Below are positions 30,401-37,797 of a stretch of DNA of 64,000 bases, one piece after another. The stretch spans positions 1-64,000 of the forward strand of contig JAJCYR010000091.1 of assembly GCA_029262775.1 (NCBI GenBank). Direction: 5' to 3'. The position numbers and the translations under genes are program-made. Within the stretch, counting starts at the first letter, position 1; every line of letters starts with the position of its first letter. This stretch comes from Bacteroidota bacterium. Its GTDB lineage: Bacteria; Bacteroidota; Rhodothermia; Rhodothermales; UBA10348. The notes under the pieces were generated by a model. The model was not told the origin of the DNA. It saw only the letters and a program-made list of their open reading frames with translations, and did not search any database.

Positions 30401-30608
30401 CCTCGGGGCTTGCCCCCGGCATGGCGAGCGCGATGTCGACCATGGGAACCTCGATCTGCGGGTCCTCTTCCTTGGGGGTGAGCACAGCGCTGTAGATGCC
30501 AATGCCCATGAAGACGGCCATGAGGAGTGGCGTCAGCTTGGAGTGGATGAAGACGGCCGCAATGCGGCCGGCCAGTCCTTCTCCCTGGATGTGGGGATGC
30601 GTTTTCAT
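27432..30608 (-). CDS. RND efflux pump, AcrB-superfamily permease
   Basis: Inner-membrane RND exporter of 1058 aa with 12 predicted membrane segments and two large periplasmic domains. The N-terminal LTPKEEDPQIEVPMVDI and the mid-protein GIVVDDSIIVAENMERH (TM4 region) show the drug-type AcrB superfamily rather than the HME subfamily. The proton-relay acidic pair in TM4 (VVDDS) is present. It is the third gene of a tolC-adaptor-RND operon; the start ATG overlaps the adaptor stop by 4 bp (ATGA). Substrate unknown. The ArsR-type regulator at the operon head suggests response to a metal, a metalloid or a reactive sulfur species. Confidence 0.92.
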   Translation of the reverse strand: MKTHPHIQGEGLAGRIAAVFIHSKLTPLLMAVFMGIGIYSAVLTPKEEDPQIEVPMVDIALAMPGASPEEMESVVIQPIEHLLGNIEGVEYIFSTALPGQALISATWYVGENVEESLVGLYEELLKRMETMPEGVTMPLIKTRDVDDVPVLALTLHSTSYDDYDLRRMGVELAAEIKKIDGVARVDVIGGRTRQLSITPNPEQLAAYELGLGDISRAVASTNNRLLAGTFAQGDELFAVETGHFLADAADAAGIVVGVHGGQPIHLSDVATVADGPAEPTSYVGFSSRAAGARPAVTLAIAKRPGQDAMSVAERVLHGVERLSPTLLPSDVTLTTTRNYGESALNKVMELLLHLMVAIGAVTIVVGLAMGWRGGLVVFLSVPISFALTLFVYYMFGYTLNRITLFALIFVTGIVVDDSIIVAENMERHFRMRKRPFAQAAMAAISEVGNPTILATLTVIAAVLPMAFVSGLMGPYMSPMPIGASIAMMFSLLVALMVTPYLAFRLLKNHDADDDSAEGYDLEKTWSWRMYRLVMDPLLDRRLLRWGFLGGLGVLLLASLSLFYFRAVSMKMLPHDNKSEFQVMVDMPEGTPLERTHAVVRELEAWLGEQPEVTHVQTYTGTSGPVNLNGLVRHYDMRRAPHEADIQVNLLPKDERNEQSHAIARRMRGGLQDIARPLGANIKLAEVPPGPPVLSTLVAEIYGPDPDVQISVARQVMEAFAASEGVVDVDWMVDEDWMRYVLKVDREKAALAGIAASRIAEDVNTALGGRQISRMRLPKEKELVPVMLRLAEDARSGVDRLAGLQLRTASGDMIPVGDLVQIEETLAEKRLDRKNQQRVIYVTGDVAGKVESPVYAMFEIEEHLDNIRIPEGYGFETLYTAPPDFGLDYTLKWDGEWRVTYKVFRDLGIAFGVVLIVIYLLIVGWFQNLLTPVVMMVAIPLSLVGIVVGHWIMGAFFTATSMIGFIALAGIMVRNSVLLIDFIELRLREGEPLRQAVLEAGAVRTRPILLTAGTVVIGAFIILFDPIFQGLAISLMGGAIASTALTLVTVPLIFYMVKV

Positions 30609-31702
30609 TGTTCGCGCACCTCCTGGCCATCGGTGATCCGGCCGCGTGCCGAGAGCACGATCCGCTCGCCGGCGCGTAGTCCCGAGAGGACCTCGACCTC
30701 GTCGCCGCGGCGCGCGCCGAGCCGGACCCAGCGGAGCCGCGCGCGATTACTATCCGAAACGGCCCAGACTCCGGTGAGCTGGCCGCGCGTGACGAGCGCA
30801 CCGGCAGGAATAATGATCCGTTCCTCATCGCCCACCGGTCGGACACTCACGTGGAGGCGGGCGTACATGCCCGGCTTCAGCCCGCCTCCGGAGCCGTCGC
30901 CGAGGGGTTCCAGCCGATCGACTTCAACCCGGTATTGCCGGGCAGGGGCGCTTGCGGCTTGGTTTATCGTGGCCAGCCGGCCTTGGAATCGGGCTCCGAC
31001 GGCGTCCATATCGACAAAAACGGTGTCCCCCTCGGACAACTGGCTCACCTGGCTCTCTGGAACGAGCGCCACGACGCGCAGGTCGGACGTGGTTTCGACT
31101 TCCAGAATGGGTTGCCCGGGCTGCGCCATCGTGCCAGGGTCTGCATATCGGGCCACGGCGTGCCCGGTAACGGGCGATGTGATTACGGCGTATGTGAGCT
31201 GCTGCGCCACGGCTGCCACCGCACTCTCGGCCGCCGCCAGTGCAGCCTGGGCCTGTTCGTGCATGGTCCGAACCTCTTCCAACTCGCGCTCGGTCGCGCT
31301 TCCCCGCTCGCGAAGCGCTGTAAACCGGTCGAACTGATTGCGCGCAGCCGTGAGGGCCGTCTTCGCCTGCTGGCGCATGGCTTCAGCACGCGCTTTTTCG
31401 GCTCTCAGCGCTGACTGATCGAGTTCGACGAGCACGTCACCTTCCGCTACGCGATCCCCTTCCTGCACGGCAATCCGGTCAATCCGGGCCATGAGCGTAG
31501 TGCTCACCACCACGCGGCGATCTCCTTCCACCTGCGCGGGAAACGCGTACAATGCACTGGCCGCCGATGCCTCCACGGTCATCACCGTTACTGGGACGAT
31601 CTGCTGGCCTGCAGGGGCATCGGAAGTGGGCGACGCGTCGTTTCCACACGCGCCGAGCAGAAGACTGGCCGCAGCCAATACGCGAAGTATGGGAGGGGTC
31701 AT
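30605..31702 (-). CDS. RND periplasmic adaptor lipoprotein (membrane fusion protein)
   Basis: Adaptor subunit of the AcrB-type pump. The signal peptide ends in a lipobox (LLLGACG, about residues 14-20). The lipoyl half AVQEGDRVAEGDVLVELDQS, a coiled-coil hairpin (about 95-165, Ala/Arg/Glu-rich) and the returning half SPVTGHAVARYADPGTMAQPG are in order. A start at 31714 is also possible. The chosen ATG overlaps the TGA of the tolC gene as ATGA, the same junction style as with the downstream pump gene. Confidence 0.88.
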   Translation of the reverse strand: MTPPILRVLAAASLLLGACGNDASPTSDAPAGQQIVPVTVMTVEASAASALYAFPAQVEGDRRVVVSTTLMARIDRIAVQEGDRVAEGDVLVELDQSALRAEKARAEAMRQQAKTALTAARNQFDRFTALRERGSATERELEEVRTMHEQAQAALAAAESAVAAVAQQLTYAVITSPVTGHAVARYADPGTMAQPGQPILEVETTSDLRVVALVPESQVSQLSEGDTVFVDMDAVGARFQGRLATINQAASAPARQYRVEVDRLEPLGDGSGGGLKPGMYARLHVSVRPVGDEERIIIPAGALVTRGQLTGVWAVSDSNRARLRWVRLGARRGDEVEVLSGLRAGERIVLSARGRITDGQEVREQ

Positions 31703-33051
31703 TGGACGAGCCATTCGATTTTCTGTACGGTTGTATTCCAGGAATAGAGTGCATTGAGATGGGCCAGACGCTGCGTGGCGAGCTCCACTTCGGCAGCGAG
31801 TACATCCTGTGCTTTTTCCAGATTCTGTTCGTAGCGATCGCGCCGCATGCGGAGCATTTCGCGCGCGAGCGCCACGCCGCGCTCCGTGCGCGTGAGGCGC
31901 TCGCGCGCCACATCCAGCTCGCGGAGAGCGCTTCCAAGGGCGACTTCGTTCTGAAGTGCACGTTCCTTGAGGGCGAGGTCCGCTGCGCTCACGTCCGCCT
32001 TTGCACGCTGCACCGCCCCGACGCGCTGCATCCCGGAAAACAGGTTCCAGGAGAGCGTTATGCCCGCCATCCAGTTGTCTCCGCGCGTGCCGAAGGCCTG
32101 GTCATCGTTCAGTTCGTAGGCGCCCATGGCGTGGACCTTCGGCAAATATCCTGCTTTTTCGGCCTGGAGCTGGCTCCTGGCCCCCGATGCCACGCGCCTC
32201 AGGGCCTGCATGTCGGCCCGCTGCGTATTGACAGCCTCGAGGTCAATCAGCGCCAGGTTGATGCCGGCCTTCGTGAGCGGCGTCGTCGGAACAAGCAATA
32301 CGTTGTCTGTCATGCCGAGCAACAGGCGCAGCTCGTGGGCGGCATTGGCATGCGCGGCATCTGCCTCGGCGCGCTGGCTTTCAAGGTCGAGAACCCGGAC
32401 TTCTGCTCCCAGCACGTCCGCCCGGGGAGCCAGCCCCTGGTCAAAAAAGTCAGTCACAAGCTTCAGGTTGCTCCTCGCTGCCGTCAGTGCAGAATCGAGT
32501 ACCGTCGTGCGCTCCCGGGCTACTGCGAGCCCGAAATAGACGTTTTTGACCTGGCGCACGGTGGTTTGACGCGTGCGCGCGGCCATGAGGCCTGTGGCCT
32601 CGGCAGTGGCTCCAGCCGCGCGGCGTTTCTGCAGGGCTCCCGGATCAAAAAGCGGCTGCTGCACCTGGACGATGGTGGCCCAGTTCGTGATGCGGTCGGG
32701 ATTGTTGAGTGCTTCTGGCGAGAAAAGCGACATGTCCGCCCGCTCCTGTTTGAGTTGAAATGCAAAGGCATTTGCCGGGTCGTTGGTTGTCATGGCCTGC
32801 TCCATGACGGTAAGTTGTGGCAGAAAAGCCGCCAGCGACTGCGTTCTCTCACCCCGTGCCGCATCGTGTCTCGAAGCAGCTGCCCGGTTTCCGAAATTGC
32901 CTTCCTGCGCCAGCGTCAGCGCTTCTTCAAGCGATATCTCGCGCAGCGGGGCGCTCTGCCCAGGGGCGTTTTGTCCAAGGCTGCTCTGCCCACGGGCGGA
33001 CGGGGCCACACAGACAAGCATCAGGCTCAGTGTCGCGATTTTCTTGGTCAT
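31699..33051 (-). CDS. TolC-family outer-membrane efflux protein
   Basis: Outer-membrane channel subunit, 450 aa, first gene of the second RND operon. A signal peptide (MTKKIATLSLMLVCVAPSARGQ) is followed by a Gln/Gly/Pro stretch and the OEP repeats: QEGNFGNRAAASRHDAARGERTQ, and later WMAGITLSWNLFSGMQRVG in the second repeat. The frame is open upstream to 33123, but the chosen ATG gives the signal peptide directly. The promoter should lie in the 266-bp divergent gap shared with the arsR-type gene. Confidence 0.9.
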   Translation of the reverse strand: MTKKIATLSLMLVCVAPSARGQSSLGQNAPGQSAPLREISLEEALTLAQEGNFGNRAAASRHDAARGERTQSLAAFLPQLTVMEQAMTTNDPANAFAFQLKQERADMSLFSPEALNNPDRITNWATIVQVQQPLFDPGALQKRRAAGATAEATGLMAARTRQTTVRQVKNVYFGLAVARERTTVLDSALTAARSNLKLVTDFFDQGLAPRADVLGAEVRVLDLESQRAEADAAHANAAHELRLLLGMTDNVLLVPTTPLTKAGINLALIDLEAVNTQRADMQALRRVASGARSQLQAEKAGYLPKVHAMGAYELNDDQAFGTRGDNWMAGITLSWNLFSGMQRVGAVQRAKADVSAADLALKERALQNEVALGSALRELDVARERLTRTERGVALAREMLRMRRDRYEQNLEKAQDVLAAEVELATQRLAHLNALYSWNTTVQKIEWLVQ

Positions 33052-33243
33052 ACGTAAAATCCGGTCGTGTCCATGTGGCGGTGTGGATGCACGTAATATA
33101 TCGATACGGTTATATAGTTCCAAGTTTTATATTTTTGACTTTCCCAATAATGAAGCTTGTTTGTGATGATTTCATGTCAATTCACGCCATAATCATCATG
33201 AAATTGCATTGAACGACACGCGTGGAACAAGACATATACATCA

Positions 33244-33259
33244 CTGTATGCGCATACAG
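33244..33259. promoter_or_regulatory. Perfect 16-bp palindrome, candidate ArsR-family operator
   Basis: CTGTATGCGCATACAG is its own reverse complement. It sits in the divergent gap, 59 bp before the arsR-type start and 193 bp before the tolC start. ArsR/SmtB repressors bind such AT/GC mixed dyads. The surrounding gap is AT-rich (ATATATCGATACGGTTATATAG near 33097-33118), likely the promoter region of the pump operon. Confidence 0.6.
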
Positions 33260-33317
33260 ATCTATCTTACCGCCTCGTTTCTTCATTACTGCCGCGTTCG
33301 TCCAAACATCCCAGTCC

Positions 33318-33632
33318 ATGGCAACCGACCTCGTCCCACGTGAAATCATGCACCGTGCTGCGCGTCGATTCAAGATGCTCAGTGAACCTGTACGGCTTGA
33401 AATACTGAGCCTGCTTCACGAGCGGGGTGAAATGAGCGTGCAGGAACTGGTTGAGAAAACCGGCCAGCACCAGGCCAACATCAGCAAGCACCTCGGCCAG
33501 CTCGCGGCAGAAAAATGCGTTAAACGCCGCAAAGAAGGACTATTTGCCTACTACTCGATCAGCGACCCCACCCTCTCTGCCATCTGTATGCTGGTGTGCG
33601 GACGCCTCCGCCAGGAAGCGGGCGCCGCGTGA
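33318..33632 (+). CDS. ArsR/SmtB-family winged-helix repressor
   Basis: A 104-aa DNA-binding protein: FKMLSEPVRLEILSLLHERGEMSVQELVEKTG, then the recognition helix HQANISKHLGQLAAEKCV and the wing RRKEGLFAYYSI. The classical alpha-3 metal motif ELCVCDL is absent. Cysteines occur only at the start of the wing (KCV) and in the C-terminal helix (AICMLVCGRL). Any sensing therefore probably uses the C-terminal pair, by metal or persulfide. It is transcribed away from the RND operon and probably represses both directions through the palindrome. An upstream in-frame ATG (33222) would cover the operator and is disfavoured. Confidence 0.88.
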   Translation: MATDLVPREIMHRAARRFKMLSEPVRLEILSLLHERGEMSVQELVEKTGQHQANISKHLGQLAAEKCVKRRKEGLFAYYSISDPTLSAICMLVCGRLRQEAGAA

Positions 33633-33705
33633 CGAACACGTTCTACCCAAACTTCATTTGCCCCTTTTGCCCGAATGGTGATATATTGCGGGTCCAATGA
33701 AACAC

Positions 33706-33779
<74 letters not shown>

Positions 33780-33781
33780 CA

Positions 33782-33826
33782 TTGAACGCTTGGTCGGCCC
33801 TGTGCCGGCCAAGCGTTCAATATTTT
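33782..33826 (+). terminator. Intrinsic terminator of tRNA-Arg
   Basis: Long GC-rich stem: TTGAACGCTTGGTCGGC pairs with GCCGGCCAAGCGTTCAA with a single G-T pair and a short loop, then TATTTTG. It directly follows the mature tRNA end. Confidence 0.85.
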
Positions 33827-33837
33827 GCGGGGAGGTC

Positions 33838-33930
33838 GAACTCCTGAAAAGGGAGTTCAAACGAGCAGGCAACCACCCCAACAAAGCCTCGGCGACAGCC
33901 TGCGACTAACGGAGTCCGCAACAGCGGACG
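33838..33930 (+). other. Hairpin-rich spacer between the two repeat copies
   Basis: Three short stems follow in series: GAACTCC/GGAGTTC (33838-33858), GCAGGC/GCCTGC (33865-33903) and GTCCGC/GCGGAC with loop AACA (33914-33929). No convincing open frame is present. It could be a small structured RNA, a recombination-site relic or a folded remnant of an inserted element. Confidence 0.45.
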
Positions 33931-33935
33931 ACGTA

Positions 33936-33958
33936 AATCTTCTCGGGCACACATTGAA
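33936..33958 (+). repeat. 23-bp direct repeat, copy 2 (tRNA-Arg 3' end duplicate)
   Basis: Exact second copy, offset 172 bp. The bases before it do not fold as the rest of a tRNA, so it is only the 3' portion. Like copy 1 it is followed at once by a terminator-type hairpin. Confidence 0.9.
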
Positions 33959-33993
33959 AAGGTCCATGGGCTCCCGCCCGTGGACCTTTTCAA
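33954..33993 (+). terminator. Terminator-like hairpin after repeat copy 2
   Basis: 18-bp stem, TTGAAAAGGTCCATGGGC against GCCCGTGGACCTTTTCAA with one T-G pair and loop TCCC. It is structurally parallel to the tRNA terminator but of different sequence. Confidence 0.75.
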
Positions 33994-34015
33994 ATTCTGT
34001 ACGACAGGTTCGAAC

Positions 34016-34275
34016 TGAACCGCCCCGGGTTTGCTGGAGACTCCAGAATATGAGAGATTGGAGTCATGAAAGCAAAAACAGGTTCTTGAGATACGCCCCA
34101 GAAGTCCGGGAACGAGCAGTGCGTTTGGTATTCGACCACACGCATGAATACACGTCGCATGGGCGGCGATTCAGTCGATCGCAGAGAAAATTGGCTGTAC
34201 GGCGGAGACCCTTCGAAGACGGGTCCGTCAATCGGAATACAACGCGCCAATAAGATCCCAGGAAGGCATCGGCCT
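34016..34275 (+). mobile_element. Truncated IS3-family element, left end with broken orfA
   Basis: Starts at a terminal-repeat-like sequence (TGAACCGCCCCGGGTTTG) and contains an orfA start at 34066. Its translation would read MKAKNRFLRYAPEVRERAV, then EYTS(Q)WAAIQSIAEKIGCTAETLRR, the HTH of IS3 transposases. Two single-base losses break it: one A in the run at 34074-34078, and one G near 34159 (expected CAGTGG, seen CATGG). The match stops after about residue 75 and no orfB or right end follows. Old, inactive remnant. Confidence 0.75.
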
Positions 34276-34441
34276 ATTTTGCCCAGCGGCGCCTCTCAGG
34301 GTAGTTGTCGCATGATTGGTTTCATGAAGCGGGCCGGATTCCAAGCGACCATCACGACTCCCTGCCCGACATCAACCAAACTGACGTCGTCGTATCTTCC
34401 GGACCCAACACTTGAATCCGAATTTGCCCGCTCACACCGCC
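34276..34441. other. Short non-coding gap
   Basis: No gene, clear repeat or RNA feature was found between the IS remnant and the DUF2164 gene. Confidence 0.5.
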
Positions 34442-34693
34442 ATGCCCATCGAACTCAGAAAGGAAAACCGGAAGGAAGCCATCCAGTCGCTCCAGGCCTA
34501 CATGCGCGACGAACATGACGAGGACATGGGATCCATAGCGGCGGGCAGCCTGCTTGACCACGTGCTCGCCGACATAGGTCCAAGCATCCGAAACGAAGCC
34601 ATCAGAATAGTCCAGGAGAGCCTGGCTGCTCGACTGGCTGAACTGGATGTGGAATTCGGCGAAATGGAATTTCCGGTCTCCCGCCGGAAGTAG
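34442..34693 (+). CDS. DUF2164 family protein
   Basis: An 83-aa helical, soluble protein. It opens with MPIELRKENRKEAIQSLQ and contains the family pattern AGSLLDHVLADIGPSIRNEAI followed by LAARLAELDVE. DUF2164 has no established function. An ATG 30 nt upstream is in frame, but the chosen start matches the family N-terminus. It sits between an IS remnant and a convergent toxin-antitoxin pair, so it is accessory in setting. Confidence 0.8.
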   Translation: MPIELRKENRKEAIQSLQAYMRDEHDEDMGSIAAGSLLDHVLADIGPSIRNEAIRIVQESLAARLAELDVEFGEMEFPVSRRK

Positions 34694-34713
34694 TGCCGCT
34701 GTACGACACACCA

Positions 34714-35157
34714 TCACGCGAGGCGCCCTGGGTCGAACGCCGAATCGAACGGATTGATAAACGTGACGCCTTCCAGCGTACCATTGGATCGAAAGTCCTC
34801 GCTGAGCACGACCGGAATCTGATTCAGTCGGGCCACCGCCCAGATCTGCGAGTCGTAATAAGACAGGCTATATACGCGAACACCTCGAACAGCTTCCAGT
34901 ACTATGGCTGCTGTCAGTGGTAGTACGGGGATGGCCCGCATATAGTGCTCTACGATGGCATAGACTCGTTCCGTCCCACTCGGTTGCGGTACGTTTTTCA
35001 GCGAGACGTTGGCGAATTCAGCGAGAACCTGCGCCGTAATCACAGCACTTTCGGCCGAGACCACAGTTTCCAGCACTGTGTTTGCCCGCATCATCCGGGT
35101 AGGATCGGAATGGTCGATGGCATACACCAATACATTGGTATCGATCAGACACGTCAT
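34714..35157 (-). CDS. PIN-domain toxin, VapC-like
   Basis: Predicted ribonuclease toxin of a type II pair, 147 aa. PIN acidic residues are visible: Asp in CLIDTNVLVYA (residue about 6), Glu in VLAEFANV (about 45), Asp in YYDSQIWAVA (about 100) and a further acidic ED near 118. The ATG overlaps the antitoxin TGA as ATGA, showing coupling. Another ATG lies 6 nt upstream (35163). Family members usually cleave tRNA or rRNA; the target here is unknown. Confidence 0.85.
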   Translation of the reverse strand: MTCLIDTNVLVYAIDHSDPTRMMRANTVLETVVSAESAVITAQVLAEFANVSLKNVPQPSGTERVYAIVEHYMRAIPVLPLTAAIVLEAVRGVRVYSLSYYDSQIWAVARLNQIPVVLSEDFRSNGTLEGVTFINPFDSAFDPGRLA

Positions 35158-35447
35158 ACGCATTGATCCGATCCAGGCTCGCGCACGCTCCGCTCTTCGT
35201 ACCCCTTCATTCGATCGAAGACAAAACTCTTTCCGAACGTTACGTTTCGCGACAGGTCGACATTCGCTTCCACGAGTTCCCTGGCCAGGCTGGCCTGATC
35301 GCGATGCAGGCCAGTACCACTGGTCTTGGTCAGGTAGGCGACCAAGGCATCCCGGACGACCCCTGCTTCTGATTTCCCTTCGGCTTTGGCGCTGGCTTTC
35401 AGGGCCTGTTCCTGCTCATCCGTTATGTAGAGTTGTTTCCGGACCAT
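35154..35447 (-). CDS. Ribbon-helix-helix antitoxin of the PIN toxin
   Basis: A 97-aa protein starting MVRKQLYITDEQEQALKASAKAEGKSEAGVVRDAL, a short beta strand followed by two helices, typical of RHH/CopG antitoxins. The C-terminal half (DLSRNVTFGKSFVFDR) would wrap the toxin. The frame stays open much further upstream without coding character. The chosen ATG matches the fold and lies 15 bp from a dyad operator. Expected to repress its own promoter with the toxin as co-repressor. Confidence 0.82.
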   Translation of the reverse strand: MVRKQLYITDEQEQALKASAKAEGKSEAGVVRDALVAYLTKTSGTGLHRDQASLARELVEANVDLSRNVTFGKSFVFDRMKGYEERSVREPGSDQCV

Positions 35448-35461
35448 GTCTACCCGAATAA

Positions 35462-35486
35462 GTAATGTATACATCATATACATTAC
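35462..35486. promoter_or_regulatory. Inverted-repeat operator of the toxin-antitoxin pair
   Basis: GTAATGTAT and ATACATTAC are perfect 9-bp arms with a 7-bp spacer, 14 bp upstream of the antitoxin ATG. Position and form fit RHH autoregulation. Confidence 0.65.
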
Positions 35487-35631
35487 ATTGAGATTCGTGT
35501 TCCGCCAAACTTTCGACGCCACACGGGTTTGTATGTATCGACAAGGAAACATATCGTGAGCCACACACACGAAGCGTGCGCAGGCCCTCTGTAACCCACC
35601 CCCAGGTCGTCCGCAATCTATCCCATAGCCC

Positions 35632-37140
35632 ATGAAATCCGTTCTCAAGTTCATTTTTGCTGCCATTTTCTTCTTCATCGGGCTGTACCTGATCATCTTC
35701 TTTCCGCTGCCGAGCGTGCTCGTCATTGCATGTACCGTCGTTCTTGTGGGGCTGCACGATGTGACGCAGAAAGAGCATACCATCCTTCGGAATTTCCCGG
35801 TGATCGGGCACTTCCGGTATCTTTTTGAGGGGATTGCGCCTGAAATCCATCAGTATTTTGTCGAATCTGATCTGGATGGCAAGCCGCTCAACCGAATCCA
35901 GCGGCGATACGTGTATACGCGCGCCAAAAAAGCCGTTAATACGCATCCGTTTGGGACCGAGCACGACCTGCAGCGCGAAAACATGGAGTGGACGGCGCAT
36001 TCTGTTTTTCCGAGCCCAGCCCTGGACGAGGCCCCGCGCGTCCGTATTGGGACGGATGCCTGCACGCAGCCCTACGAGGCGAGCCTGCTGAACATATCGG
36101 CCATGAGTTACGGTTCGCTCAGCAAGAACGCCATCATGGCGCTCAACAAGGGGGCGGCCGCTGGCGGATTCTACCATAACACGGGTGAGGGCGGCGTGTC
36201 CGACTATCATCTCACGGGTGGTGACCTGGTCTACCAGGTTGGTACCGGGTACTTTGGATGCCGCGACCCGGAGGGCAATTTTTCGGAGGAGCGCTTCAAA
36301 GAGACCGCCGCCGCGCCCGAAGTCAAAATGATAGAAATCAAGCTCTCACAAGGGGCCAAACCGGGGCATGGTGGCATGCTACCGGCCAAGAAAAACAACG
36401 AGGAAATTGCCCGGATCCGCGGCGTCGAGCCTTGGACCCAGGTGCTCTCCCCTCCCGGGCACTCCGCGTTCACGTCCGCAGAAGGACTCCTTGAGTTTGT
36501 GGATCGGGTTCGCACGCTCTCGGGCGGAAAGCCGGTTGGCTTCAAGCTCTGTATTGGACGCGAACAGGAGTTTGTGGATATCTGCGAGGCCATCGTGAAA
36601 ACCGGCCTGATGCCGGACTTCATTACGATCGACGGCGCGGAGGGTGGCACAGGCGCAGCCCCGGTCATCTTCTCGGACCACGTAGGCATGCCGTGGGAGA
36701 ACGCGCTGGTGTTCGCCGTGAACACACTTCGGCGGTACGCCCTGAAGGACGACATCAAGGTCATCACGGCGGGCAAAATCATCGACGGTTTCGACATGTT
36801 CAAAGCGCTCTGCCTCGGCGCCGACATCTGCAACTCAGCACGCGGTATGATGCTCGCGCTCGGCTGCATCCAGGCGCTCGAATGCAATCTGAACACGTGC
36901 CCAGCGGGAATTGCCACCAATAATCGAGCAAAAATGCGTGGCTTGGTGGTCGAAGACAAATGGATTCGCGTCAAGAACTACCACGACGGCACGCTCGAAG
37001 ACTTCCTGGATCTCTACCGTGCGGCAGGTTGCACTTCGCTCGCCGATTTGAATCGCTCCCTCATATTCCGCCAGCGCAACCACAAGGTCGAGGCGTTTGC
37101 TGACCTGTATCCGGAGATGGCCGTGCGCGAAACGATCTGA
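35632..37140 (+). CDS. FMN-binding glutamate synthase family protein
   Basis: A 502-aa protein with two N-terminal membrane segments (residues 4-48), then a GltB-like FMN barrel. Visible are NISAMSYGSLSKNAIMALNKGA, the substrate region GEGGVSDYHL, and EIKLSQGAKPGHGG. FITIDGAEGGTGAAP and the cysteine-containing ECNLNTCPAGIAT follow. The latter resembles the 3Fe-4S site region of glutamate synthase. The amidotransferase domain of true GltB is absent, so glutamine-dependent activity is not expected. Function is uncertain; it may act with ammonia or as a membrane oxidoreductase. Confidence 0.88.
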   Translation: MKSVLKFIFAAIFFFIGLYLIIFFPLPSVLVIACTVVLVGLHDVTQKEHTILRNFPVIGHFRYLFEGIAPEIHQYFVESDLDGKPLNRIQRRYVYTRAKKAVNTHPFGTEHDLQRENMEWTAHSVFPSPALDEAPRVRIGTDACTQPYEASLLNISAMSYGSLSKNAIMALNKGAAAGGFYHNTGEGGVSDYHLTGGDLVYQVGTGYFGCRDPEGNFSEERFKETAAAPEVKMIEIKLSQGAKPGHGGMLPAKKNNEEIARIRGVEPWTQVLSPPGHSAFTSAEGLLEFVDRVRTLSGGKPVGFKLCIGREQEFVDICEAIVKTGLMPDFITIDGAEGGTGAAPVIFSDHVGMPWENALVFAVNTLRRYALKDDIKVITAGKIIDGFDMFKALCLGADICNSARGMMLALGCIQALECNLNTCPAGIATNNRAKMRGLVVEDKWIRVKNYHDGTLEDFLDLYRAAGCTSLADLNRSLIFRQRNHKVEAFADLYPEMAVRETI

Positions 37141-37239
37141 GCCGCGTCAGCAGCCTTTCAGGATACACCCGGCTATGGCCGAGAACAATACAGAAGGCCG
37201 CTCATACAACGCGCCTTATCACAACATCACAGCCATTTC

Positions 37240-37743
37240 ATGCGCACTTCTTTACTTCTCCTGCTGGTCGTTCTTCTTGTCCCGGCGTGTGGTTCTGAAT
37301 CGGAGCCCGCCGTATCGAGCGAAAACAATGCGGCCGACAACGTTGCGACGACCGAACAATCCGAAGCCAAGGAGACCGGAAGCGCCCCAGCCCCATCATC
37401 AGAACTCATGATTGACGTTATTGCGGAAGGAGAAGGAGAAGCCATTGAGCCCGGCAAGACGGCCGTTGTGCACTACACCGGATGGCTCTACGATACATCG
37501 GCCCCGGAGAATCGCGGCACGAAGTTCGACAGTTCACGCGATCGCGGACAGACCTTTTCCTTTCCACTCGGCGCAGGACGCGTCATTACCGGCTGGGACG
37601 AAGGCGTGAAGGGTATGAAAGTTGGTGAGCGCCGCATTCTGACGCTCCCGCCTGAGATGGGTTATGGTGCACGCGGCACAGGCGGCGTTATTCCGCCGAA
37701 CGCCACACTCATTTTTGACGTCGAGCTGCTCGGAATCGAGTAG
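37240..37743 (+). CDS. FKBP-type peptidyl-prolyl isomerase lipoprotein
   Basis: Envelope prolyl isomerase of 167 aa. The signal peptide and lipobox (LLVPAC) are followed by a Ser/Glu/Ala linker. The FKBP fold starts near residue 50: VVHYTGWLYD, FDSSRDRGQTFSFPLGAGRVITGWDEGVKGMKVGERR and the end IFDVELLGIE. Active-site residues of FKBP12 (Tyr, Asp and Trp positions) appear conserved. Probably aids folding of periplasmic or outer-membrane proteins. Confidence 0.92.
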   Translation: MRTSLLLLLVVLLVPACGSESEPAVSSENNAADNVATTEQSEAKETGSAPAPSSELMIDVIAEGEGEAIEPGKTAVVHYTGWLYDTSAPENRGTKFDSSRDRGQTFSFPLGAGRVITGWDEGVKGMKVGERRILTLPPEMGYGARGTGGVIPPNATLIFDVELLGIE

Positions 37744-37794
37744 CCACCGGCGCCATCAAGTAGCGATCGGCGCCATCAAATAGCCACCGGCGCC
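37741..37794 (+). repeat. Tandem 20-bp repeat, about 2.7 copies
   Basis: Units TAGCCACCGGCGCCATCAAG, TAGCGATCGGCGCCATCAAA and a partial third. The first TAG is the FKBP stop codon. The array fills the gap between the convergent FKBP and PNPOx-like genes. Confidence 0.9.
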
Positions 37795-37797
37795 CGC

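Noticed and set aside
33890..33958. Second tRNA gene after tRNA-Arg
   Set aside because: Only the 3' 16 bases are repeated; the preceding bases do not form D- or anticodon arms.
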